Source: Caldisericia bacterium | GTDB taxonomy: Bacteria; Caldisericota; Caldisericia; B22-G15 | Direction of reading: 5' to 3' | Assembly (NCBI GenBank): GCA_021158845.1 | Contig: JAGGSY010000027.1 | Span: 1-11,587 of the forward strand | Length of the DNA stretch: 11,587 nucleotides | Shown here: one piece after another, positions 5,163 through 11,587 of the stretch | Numbering within the stretch: the first letter of the stretch is position 1 | Layout of the letters: each line of letters begins with the position of its first letter | Program-made: the position numbers and the translations under genes | Notes under the pieces: generated by a model | The model's database searches: none | The model's input: the letters and a program-made list of their open reading frames with translations, nothing else | What the model was told of the DNA's origin: nothing

Positions 5163-6298
5163 GAAATATATTTATTGTAGGAGCAACTGGATCAATTGGA
5201 ACTCAAACTATTGATGTCCTGAGGAATCTAAAGGATAAATACAAGCTTGTTGGTGTATCTGCAAGAAAAAATGTGGAGAAACTTATTAAGATCTGGGAGG
5301 AGTTTAAACCAGAATACATCTTAATTAGAGATAAAGAAAGATTGAAAATCCTTAATGGAATAAAAGGAGCAAAAATATTACCTTTTGATGAAGGAATCAA
5401 AGAGATTATCTCAGATAAAAGAATAGATACAATGTTCTTTTCCTCCGGAGGAGTAAATGATATAGAATGGATTGTTCTATCCATAAGAAATGAAAAGGAA
5501 GTATTCATATCAAGTAAGGAATCCTTTGTCGGTGGAGGAGAACTTATAGTAAAGGAATTAAAGAAGAGAAATAAGACTCTCATCCCAATTGATTCAGAAC
5601 ACTCCGCAATATTTCAACTCCTTGAGGGAAAGAAAAGGGAGGAAGTTGAGAGAATAATACTAACTGCATCTGGTGGAGCACTTTTTGGTAAAAGTTTTGA
5701 AGAACTAAAGAATGCAAAACCAGAAGATGCATTGAAACACCCAACATGGAAAATGGGAAAGAAGATAACTATAGACTCTGCAACTATGTTCAACAAGGGA
5801 ATGGAGGTTGTGGAAACGCACCTGTTCTTTGATTTTCCATTTGAAAAAATAGATGCCATAATTCACAGAGAAAGTATAATCCACTCAATGGTTGAAATGA
5901 TAGATGGAGAAATCTTTGCTCTCCTATCCTATCCAGATATGAGGTATCCAATTGAGTATGCTCTCACATATCCAGAGAGGAGGAGAAATAGGTTCCCTCG
6001 TTTCAACTTTCATAAAAATCTCTCATTTTACCCTTTCAACAAAAAGGATTATCCATGTTTTGAAATAATCGTTGAGGCTGGAAAGAAGGGAGGAACAGTC
6101 CCTCTTTCCATTGTTTTTGCAGATGAAATACTTGTAAATCTGTTTCTTGAAGAAAAAATAGGTTTTATTGACATACCAAGATTGCTTGAGAAGGTATACA
6201 ACAACGTGAAAAAAAGAGAGTTATCCATTAAAATTATAGAGGACGTTAAATCTGAAGTAAGAGAAATTATAGAGAGAGAGGTGAAAAATTGTATATAG
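5159..6298 (+). CDS. dxr: 1-deoxy-D-xylulose 5-phosphate reductoisomerase, divergent at some signatures
   Basis: Converts 1-deoxy-D-xylulose 5-phosphate to 2-C-methyl-D-erythritol 4-phosphate with NADPH and a divalent metal, the first committed MEP-pathway step. The 379 residues include the nucleotide-binding GATGSIG (8-14), SSKES (118-122), the metal-binding DSEHSAIFQ (145-153: Asp145, Glu147), TASGG (169-173), HPTWKMGKKITIDSATMFNKGMEVVE (split over 194-219, with Lys213 and metal ligand Glu216) and PDMRYPIEYAL (259-269). The expected catalytic and metal residues are present. Several signature positions differ from the usual forms: SSKE for ANKE, SGGAL for SGGPF, HPTW for HPNW, and VFADE (319-323) for NAANE. 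It overlaps cdsA by four bases and rseP by ten. One CGT arginine codon is present. Confidence 0.95.
   Translation: MRNIFIVGATGSIGTQTIDVLRNLKDKYKLVGVSARKNVEKLIKIWEEFKPEYILIRDKERLKILNGIKGAKILPFDEGIKEIISDKRIDTMFFSSGGVNDIEWIVLSIRNEKEVFISSKESFVGGGELIVKELKKRNKTLIPIDSEHSAIFQLLEGKKREEVERIILTASGGALFGKSFEELKNAKPEDALKHPTWKMGKKITIDSATMFNKGMEVVETHLFFDFPFEKIDAIIHRESIIHSMVEMIDGEIFALLSYPDMRYPIEYALTYPERRRNRFPRFNFHKNLSFYPFNKKDYPCFEIIVEAGKKGGTVPLSIVFADEILVNLFLEEKIGFIDIPRLLEKVYNNVKKRELSIKIIEDVKSEVREIIEREVKNCI
6278..6283 (+). promoter_or_regulatory. Ribosome binding site supporting the TTG start of rseP
   Basis: GAGGTG lies five bases before TTG 6289, inside the end of dxr. Starting here leaves 16 residues before the HEYGH motif, which fits the first membrane segment of the site-2 protease family. 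Confidence 0.65.
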
Positions 6299-7296
6299 TA
6301 CTTGCCATAGTGGCATTATCTTTTATGGCTATAGCTCATGAGTATGGACACTTCCTTGCAGCAAAGAGAAGTGGTATTGCTGTTGAGGAATTCTCACTTG
6401 GTTTTGGACCAAAGATATTATCTTACAAAAAGGAGGAGACCCAGTATAGCATAAGACTCATACCCTTCCTCGCCTATGTGAAGATAAAGGGAGAGGAGGG
6501 AGAAAGCGAAGATCCAGATAGTTTCTATGCTCAGCCTGTCTCAAAGAGACTCTTTACTATACTTGCAGGTCCTGTTATGAATATAATCATTGCTATCCTT
6601 ATATTCTTTCTTGTATACTCTGTTTTTGGAGATATATCTCATCTATCAACAAGAATAAAGGATGTAACAAAAGGTTTACCTGCGTATGAGGCAGGTATAA
6701 GGAAGGGAGACAAGATTGTTGAGATAAATGGAGTTGAGATTAAATCATGGGAGGATGTGATAAGGGAGATAGGTGGAAGCAATGGGGAGGAGATTACAAT
6801 TAAAGTTGAAAGAGATGGAAAGATTCTTTCCTTCAATGTGAAACCTGTGAAATCAGAGGATGGAAGGTGGATAATAGGGATTGTGAGTGATTTTGAAAGG
6901 GTAAGTATCTTTGAGGCGTTCTGGCTTGCACTTAAAGAGATATGGCGAGTCTTAACCCTTGTAGTTCTATCCTTGAGGATGATAGTGAGGGGAAACATTT
7001 CTGGAATTGCTGGTCCTGTTGGTATAGTTAAATTTACAGCAGATGTTGGAAGACAGGCAGGTGGTGTAGCTTTTATTTGGTTCAGTGGGGTAATAAGTCT
7101 TGCCCTTGGAATTACAAACCTTCTTCCAATTCCAGCCCTTGATGGTGGAAGACTTATGTTCATTATATACGAGGCAATAACAAAGAGAAGGGTTCCACCT
7201 GAAAAGGAAAACCTTGTTCACTTTATAGGTTATGTCATCCTCATAGGTTTGATGTTTGTCATAACCTTCTTTGACATACTAAGATTCTTTAAATGA
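6289..7296 (+). CDS. rseP: RseP-type site-2 membrane metalloprotease
   Basis: Intramembrane zinc protease (M50B family) that cleaves anti-sigma factors and leftover signal peptides within the membrane. The 335-residue product has a first membrane segment (1-16) leading straight into the zinc-binding HEYGH (17-21, catalytic Glu18), then FSLGFGPKI (35-43) and a second segment (about 92-113). One PDZ domain follows (about 125-200, with AGIRKGDKIVEINGVEI at 135-151). Next come a helical region containing GPVGIV (242-247) and NLLPIPALDGGR (277-288), whose Asp285 completes the zinc site, and a last segment (about 312-329). The single PDZ makes it like Gram-positive RasP/YluC-length proteins rather than the two-PDZ Escherichia coli RseP. 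No anti-sigma substrate is encoded here. It overlaps ispG by four bases. Confidence 0.95.
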   Translation: MYIVLAIVALSFMAIAHEYGHFLAAKRSGIAVEEFSLGFGPKILSYKKEETQYSIRLIPFLAYVKIKGEEGESEDPDSFYAQPVSKRLFTILAGPVMNIIIAILIFFLVYSVFGDISHLSTRIKDVTKGLPAYEAGIRKGDKIVEINGVEIKSWEDVIREIGGSNGEEITIKVERDGKILSFNVKPVKSEDGRWIIGIVSDFERVSIFEAFWLALKEIWRVLTLVVLSLRMIVRGNISGIAGPVGIVKFTADVGRQAGGVAFIWFSGVISLALGITNLLPIPALDGGRLMFIIYEAITKRRVPPEKENLVHFIGYVILIGLMFVITFFDILRFFK

Positions 7297-8342
7297 AAAG
7301 GAAAGTTTATGTTGGAGATGTAGTTATAGGGGGAGAGGAGATTATTCTTCAGGGAATGGCAAAAAGTGATACAAATGATGTAGATAAAGTCCTTGAAGAG
7401 ATAGAGGATATGGTTGAAGAGGGTGCCTCCCTTGTAAGGGTTGCTGTCCCTGATAGAAAAAGCATAGACGCTTTAAGAGAAATAGTTAAAAGAAGTCCTG
7501 TTCCGATAATTGCCGATATACATTTTAACCCTGAGCTTGCAATACTCTCAATGGATGCTGGAGTAAAGAAGATAAGACTTAATCCATCAAATATAAGAAA
7601 CGAAAGAGATATAGAGAGAATTGTAAATAAGGCGAAGGAGATGAAAATTCCCATAAGGGTTGGTGTAAACTCTGGTTCAATTGTGTATGAGGGAAAGAAA
7701 GGGAAAGTAAACTCAGATGATCTCATTGAATCTTTAAAAAGGGAGGTTTCTATACTTGAAAAACTTTCTTTTAAAGACATAGTCCTTTCTGCAAAGTCAC
7801 CAGATGTAATGTTAACCATAGAAACATACAGGAAGATGAAAGAGCTCTTTCCATACCCAATTCATCTTGGAGTTACAGCAACAGGGGGTGGAGAGGAGGG
7901 ATTGATTAAATCCAGTATAGCCATTGGATATCTTTTAATGGAAGGAATTGGAGATACAATAAGGGTATCCCTCACAGGTTCATCAAGTGATGAGGTTAGA
8001 GTGGGGAGACTCATCCTTGAGAATCTTGGATTAAGAAAGAGGGAAAGGGTTGAGATAATTGCCTGTCCAAAGTGTGGAAGATGTAATAAAGATTTTGATA
8101 AAATTCTTGAAAGGGTGAGAGAAGAAATTGGAAACTTGAAGATACCAATTAAAGTTGCAGTTATGGGATGTGAAGTTAATGCTCTGGGAGAGGCAGGACA
8201 GGCAGACTATGGAATTGCTTTAACAAGAGGAAAGATACTTCTATTTAAAAAGGGAGTGAAGATAAAATTTGTTGATGAGGAGAATGCAGTTGATGAATTA
8301 AAAAAACTTATAGAAAGTGAGGTGAAGGATGCTTCTATCTAA
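7293..8342 (+). CDS. ispG: 4-hydroxy-3-methylbut-2-enyl diphosphate synthase, divergent
   Basis: IspG reductively opens 2-C-methyl-D-erythritol 2,4-cyclodiphosphate to HMBPP using a [4Fe-4S] cluster and an external low-potential donor. The 349-residue product has the two-domain bacterial form: a TIM barrel (about 1-245) with VRVAVPD (48-54), IADIHFNP (73-80), IRLNPSNI (94-101), IPIRVGVNSGSI (119-130) and GIGDTIRVSLT (218-228), then the cluster domain with CPKCGRC (258-264) and MGCEVNALGE (291-300). Expected cluster ligands Cys258, Cys261, Cys293 and Glu300 are all present. Usual signature residues are changed: QGMAKSD for QSMTxT (20-26), GVTATG for GVTEAG (193-198), and VNALGE for VNGPGE. It overlaps rseP by four bases and proS by 14. 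I call it IspG with high confidence; whether catalysis is ordinary is open. Confidence 0.93.
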   Translation: MKRKVYVGDVVIGGEEIILQGMAKSDTNDVDKVLEEIEDMVEEGASLVRVAVPDRKSIDALREIVKRSPVPIIADIHFNPELAILSMDAGVKKIRLNPSNIRNERDIERIVNKAKEMKIPIRVGVNSGSIVYEGKKGKVNSDDLIESLKREVSILEKLSFKDIVLSAKSPDVMLTIETYRKMKELFPYPIHLGVTATGGGEEGLIKSSIAIGYLLMEGIGDTIRVSLTGSSSDEVRVGRLILENLGLRKRERVEIIACPKCGRCNKDFDKILERVREEIGNLKIPIKVAVMGCEVNALGEAGQADYGIALTRGKILLFKKGVKIKFVDEENAVDELKKLIESEVKDASI

Positions 8343-10026
8343 AATGTTTGTTCCAACATTGAGAGAAGATCCAAGCGATGCTGAAAGCATAAGTCATAAA
8401 TTGATGCTTAGAGCTGGACTTATAAGGCAGATTAGTTCTGGAATTTATGTATTCTTACCTCTTGGTTTTAGAGTTTTAAACAAGGTGGTGAATATAGTTA
8501 GAGAGGAGATGAACAGAATTGGTGCCCAGGAACTTTTGATGCCAGCACTCCTTCCAAGGGAACCATGGGATGAAACAGGTAGGTGGGATGTTTATGGAGA
8601 TGAACTCTTCAAATTAAAAGATAGGAAGGGAAGGGACTTCTGTCTTGGTCCAACCCATGAAGAAATAATAACATTGATTGTAAAAAACACGATAAAATCC
8701 TATAAGAACCTACCTATACTTTTATACCAGATTCAAACCAAGTTTAGGGATGAGATAAGACCAAGATTTGGAGTTATGAGAAGTAGAGAGTTCCTCATGA
8801 AGGATCTTTACTCATTTCATGATTCTTGGGAGTCTCTTTCAGAATCCTATAAAGAGATATTTAACGCATACAAAAGAATATTTGATAGATTCAAATTAAA
8901 ATATATCCCTGTTGAAGCTGATTCTGGGGCAATAGGTGGGAAGGTTTCCCATGAGTTTGTCGCTGAAAGTGAAATAGGAGAATGTGAATTTGTTGTGTGT
9001 GAAAATTGTGGATACGCAGCAAATATAGAGGCAGCAAAGAGTAAACTTGTAAAACCAGAAGATGAAAAGGACGAACCACTTGAACTTGTCCATACACCAG
9101 GGATGAAAAAAGTAGAAGAGGTTAGTAGTTTCCTTAAAGTTCCTCCTTATAAACTTCTTAAATCCATACTTTACATCGTTGATGGAGAACCAGTTCTTGC
9201 CGTAGTTAGAGGGGATGATGAGATAAATGAGGTTAAACTCAAAAACTATCTTAAGGCTAAAGAGATTAGACTTGCCACAGAAGAGGAGATAGAGAGATAT
9301 ACAGGTGGTCCACTTGGATTTACAGGTCCCATTGGATTTAAAGGAAGAATAATAGCAGACATGAGAGTTGAGGGTGTAAAGGGTGGAGTTTCAGGTTCAA
9401 ACAAAAAAGATTATCACTATAAGGGTGTCTCCTTTGGAAGGGATTTTGAATCAGATGAAATTGTTGATATAAGGGAGGTGAGAGATGGAGATCCCTGTCC
9501 AGTCTGTGGTTCTCCTCTTAAGAAGAAGGTTGGGATTGAATTGGGACATACATTCCAGCTTGGAACAAAATATTCAGAAAGTATGAAGGCATACTTCCAA
9601 ACAAAGGAGGGAGAACTAAAGCCATTCATAATGGGATGCTATGGAATTGGAATGGCAAGGATAATTGCTGCAACCATTGAGCAGTATCATGACGATAAGG
9701 GAATTGTATGGACAAATGAGATTGCACCATACCATGTTATTGTTATTCCATTAAAAGAGGATGAGAAAATCCTTGTGGATTCAAAGAAGATTTATGAGAA
9801 ACTCCTTGAATCTCATTTTGAAGTCGTTTATGAGGATAGACCCCTTTCGCCTGGAGAGAAGTTTAAAGATGCTGATTTAATTGGTTTTCCCTATAAACTC
9901 ATATTTGGAAAGGGGTATCTAAAGGATGGTTTAATAGAGGTTAAAAGGAGAAGGGATGGAGAAGTTTTTAAAATAAAGCCTGAAGAGATAGAGGAGTTTC
10001 TAAGGAGAGAGATATATGAAAGTTAG
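8329..10026 (+). CDS. proS: Prolyl-tRNA synthetase, bacterial type with INS editing domain
   Basis: Class II synthetase charging tRNA-Pro. The 565 residues begin MLLSKMFVPTLREDPSDAE, as in the family, so the first ATG is preferred over Met6. Motif 1 lies near 46-72. Motif 2, with FRDEIRPRFGVMRSREFLMKD, lies at 139-159. The YbaK-like insertion domain (about 225-385) is bounded by CENCG (224-228) and CPVCG (390-394). It contains KSILY (278-282) and SGSNKKDYHYKG (355-366), typical of domains that clear mischarged Ala-tRNA-Pro; Lys279 has the number of the key editing Lys in Escherichia coli ProRS. Motif 3 is GCYGIGMARI (436-445), followed by the anticodon-binding domain (about 465-565). GAGGTG (8319-8324) precedes the start. 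It overlaps ispG by 14 bases and the glycosyltransferase gene by 11. Confidence 0.98.
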   Translation: MLLSKMFVPTLREDPSDAESISHKLMLRAGLIRQISSGIYVFLPLGFRVLNKVVNIVREEMNRIGAQELLMPALLPREPWDETGRWDVYGDELFKLKDRKGRDFCLGPTHEEIITLIVKNTIKSYKNLPILLYQIQTKFRDEIRPRFGVMRSREFLMKDLYSFHDSWESLSESYKEIFNAYKRIFDRFKLKYIPVEADSGAIGGKVSHEFVAESEIGECEFVVCENCGYAANIEAAKSKLVKPEDEKDEPLELVHTPGMKKVEEVSSFLKVPPYKLLKSILYIVDGEPVLAVVRGDDEINEVKLKNYLKAKEIRLATEEEIERYTGGPLGFTGPIGFKGRIIADMRVEGVKGGVSGSNKKDYHYKGVSFGRDFESDEIVDIREVRDGDPCPVCGSPLKKKVGIELGHTFQLGTKYSESMKAYFQTKEGELKPFIMGCYGIGMARIIAATIEQYHDDKGIVWTNEIAPYHVIVIPLKEDEKILVDSKKIYEKLLESHFEVVYEDRPLSPGEKFKDADLIGFPYKLIFGKGYLKDGLIEVKRRRDGEVFKIKPEEIEEFLRREIYES

Positions 10027-10675
10027 CGTTATAATTCCTGCCTTTAATGAGGAGAGAACAATAGGGGGAGTTGTGAAAATTGCAAAAAACAATCCTTTTG
10101 TTGATGAAGTAATTGTGGTTAACGATGCATCCACTGATAGAACACCAATTATTGCAAAGAAAAGTGGAGCTAAGGTAATAAATTTTAAAGAGAACAAGGG
10201 GAAAGGATGGGCATATTACGAAGGAGTAAAGGCAAGTAAAGGTGATATAATTGTTTTCCTGGATGGAGACCTAATTGGTCTTAAACAGAATCATATTACA
10301 GAACTTATAAGACCTATAATTGAGGGGGAAGTTGTAACCACATGCGGAATCTTTGAGAAGGGAAGATTCTTAACAGATTTCTCACATAAAATAACTCCCT
10401 TCCTTTCAGGTCAAAGGGCACTAAAGAGAGAGGTGTGGGAAAATTTCTCCTATGATCCAAATGTAAAATATGGATTTGAAATTGTATTAACAGAGTATTT
10501 CTGGAGTAACAGGATAAAGGTAAAATATGTTATCCTTGAGGGGGTTACCCAACTGATGAAGGAAGAGAAAGTGGGCAAACAAAAGGGGAGAAGATGGAGA
10601 TTCAAAATGTATAGGGATATTGCAAAGTCAGTCATAAAAATAGCAGTAAAAAAGATAACAGGCGACGAAGACTAA
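10016..10675 (+). CDS. Family 2 glycosyltransferase, substrate unknown
   Basis: GT-A fold glycosyltransferase of 219 residues. It begins MKVSVIIPAFNEERTIG, followed by VIVVNDASTDRT (32-43, nucleotide-sugar binding Asp37), NKGKGWAYYEGV (60-71) and FLDGDLIGL (81-89), whose DGD (83-85) is the metal-binding DxD-type motif. TPFLSGQRALKREVW (127-141) is a conserved acceptor-side segment in many uncharacterised bacterial relatives. There is no clear membrane segment; the Lys/Arg-rich C-terminus (185-215) may bind a membrane. It resembles the short polyprenyl-phosphate or DPM1-like group, and co-transcription with uppS fits lipid-carrier glycosylation, but the donor and acceptor cannot be read from sequence. 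The ATG, preceded by AAGGAG within proS, overlaps proS by 11 bases. It ends the operon, its stop overlapping the opposing ptsI stop. Confidence 0.88.
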   Translation: MKVSVIIPAFNEERTIGGVVKIAKNNPFVDEVIVVNDASTDRTPIIAKKSGAKVINFKENKGKGWAYYEGVKASKGDIIVFLDGDLIGLKQNHITELIRPIIEGEVVTTCGIFEKGRFLTDFSHKITPFLSGQRALKREVWENFSYDPNVKYGFEIVLTEYFWSNRIKVKYVILEGVTQLMKEEKVGKQKGRRWRFKMYRDIAKSVIKIAVKKITGDED

Positions 10676-11587
10676 TAATTTAGATTCATTATCGTAAACT
10701 TGGCTTTCGGAATTTTTTGAGGTGTCATACTTAACTCATCAATTCCCAGTTTTATGAGTTCAGGGATTGCTTTTGTATCCCCTGCCATTTCTCCACATAC
10801 ACCTGTCCATTTACCATATTTGTGTGAGGCATCTATAGTCATCTTGATAAGATTCAAAATAGCATCACTTAAGGGTCTGTAAAGATAGGAAACATTCTCA
10901 TTTGTCCTATCAGCAGCAAATGTATATTGAATTAGATCGTTTGTTCCTATGCTAAAGAAATCAACATACTTTATAAGTTCATCAGCCATTAAAGCTGCAG
11001 ATGGTATTTCAATCATTATTCCCACTTCTATATTTTCCTTAAATTCTTTACCCTCTTTCTTTAATTCTTTCTTAACTTCCTCAAGTATATTATTTGCCTC
11101 CACAATCTCATCTTTTACAGCAATCATGGGATACATTATCTTCACATTCCCAAAAACTCCTGCCCTTAATATAGCCTTAAGTTGAGTTTTAAATAAATCC
11201 TTTCTTTTGAGACACAGCCTTATTGCCCTTACACCAAGAAAAGGATTTAACTCTTTCTCCAAATTAAGATACGGAATCTGTTTATCTCCCCCTATATCAA
11301 GTGTCCTTATAATAACAGGTTTGTCTTTAAACTTCTCAATAACAGACTTATAGGCTTTAAATTGTTCCTCTTCAGATGGAGGTTCTCTTCTATCTAAAAA
11401 AAGGAACTCTGTTCTAAACAAACCTATCCCCTCTGCTCCACTCTTTATAGCCATGTCTGCCTCTTCTGGTCTTCCTATGTTCGCAGATATCTCTATCCTT
11501 TTTCCCGTCTTTGTAAAAATGGGCAAGAATTTTATTTTATCTAATAGCTTTTCTTCTTTTTCAATCTCCTCTTTCCTTTTTCTATAC
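10672..11587 (-). CDS. ptsI: PTS Enzyme I (phosphoenolpyruvate-protein phosphotransferase), C-terminal part
   Basis: Enzyme I takes phosphate from PEP and passes it to HPr, starting PTS sugar uptake in the cytoplasm. The frame is open from the right edge; 304 residues to the TAG stop are visible, about half the usual 570. They form the PEP-binding TIM-barrel domain. In fragment numbering: SANIGRPEEAD (34-44), GIGLFRTEFLF (53-63), RTLDIGGDK (94-102), NPFLGVRAIR (114-123), GIMIEIPSAAL (189-199), FFSIGTNDLIQYTFAADR (210-227) and GVCGEMAGD (262-270), whose Cys264 matches the catalytic Cys502 of Escherichia coli. The metal-ligand Glu193 and Asp217 are present. The phosphohistidine and HPr-binding domains lie outside the window. 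A TTG at 11526-11524 is an internal Leu codon, not the start. PEP synthase or pyruvate phosphate dikinase is unlikely given this motif set. Confidence 0.95.
   Translation of the reverse strand, partial: YRKRKEEIEKEEKLLDKIKFLPIFTKTGKRIEISANIGRPEEADMAIKSGAEGIGLFRTEFLFLDRREPPSEEEQFKAYKSVIEKFKDKPVIIRTLDIGGDKQIPYLNLEKELNPFLGVRAIRLCLKRKDLFKTQLKAILRAGVFGNVKIMYPMIAVKDEIVEANNILEEVKKELKKEGKEFKENIEVGIMIEIPSAALMADELIKYVDFFSIGTNDLIQYTFAADRTNENVSYLYRPLSDAILNLIKMTIDASHKYGKWTGVCGEMAGDTKAIPELIKLGIDELSMTPQKIPKAKFTIMNLNY

Noticed and set aside
7293..8342. IspG as a pseudogene because of missing signature residues
   Set aside because: The frame is full length, all four cluster ligands are present and the overlaps with neighbours are intact, so a divergent functional enzyme is more likely.
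10700..10730. T-run near 10720 as a terminator for the operon
   Set aside because: No stable hairpin precedes the TTTTTT tract, and it lies inside ptsI coding sequence on the other strand.

Overview
The window reads as chromosomal DNA of an AT-rich, probably thermophilic, deep-branching bacterium. I infer this from the strong preference for AGA/AGG arginine codons, Glu/Lys/Arg/Ile-rich proteins, a short (198-residue) EF-Ts like those of Thermus and Thermotoga, purine-rich sense strands and almost no intergenic DNA. The gene order rpsB-tsf-pyrH-frr-uppS-cdsA-dxr-rseP-ispG-proS is the classic Firmicutes/Clostridia-like order. Two things do not fit a standard Firmicute: a ferredoxin gene sits between frr and uppS, and a glycosyltransferase follows proS where polC usually lies. 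I cannot name the species or phylum from sequence alone.

Layout. Bases 1-591 (minus strand) hold the N-terminal 197 residues of an HGSNAT/DUF5009-like membrane acyltransferase that runs off the left edge. Its arginine codon use differs from every other gene here. Bases 592-870 are a divergent regulatory region. It contains a perfect 20-bp A/T palindrome, a strong sigma-70-type promoter with an extended -10 element, and a leader RNA with a three-stem hairpin ahead of rpsB. Bases 871-10675 are a 12-gene plus-strand operon with only 8 noncoding bases in total between genes. Bases 10672-11587 (minus strand) hold the C-terminal half of PTS Enzyme I. It converges on the operon with the two stop codons overlapping, and runs off the right edge.

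How the genes work together. The first four operon genes serve translation and UTP supply (S2, EF-Ts, UMP kinase, ribosome recycling). The middle genes make isoprenoid precursors and the lipid carrier (DXR, IspG, UppS), CDP-diacylglycerol (CdsA) and a site-2 membrane protease (RseP). ProRS returns to translation, and the last gene is a family-2 glycosyltransferase that may use a lipid carrier. The small ferredoxin is a plausible electron donor for the iron-sulfur enzyme IspG five genes downstream.

No clearly new multi-gene system is visible; most of the window is core housekeeping. The best candidates for novelty are the structured rpsB leader, the ferredoxin-IspG linkage, unusual substitutions at signature positions in both MEP-pathway enzymes, and the possibly foreign acyltransferase at the left edge.
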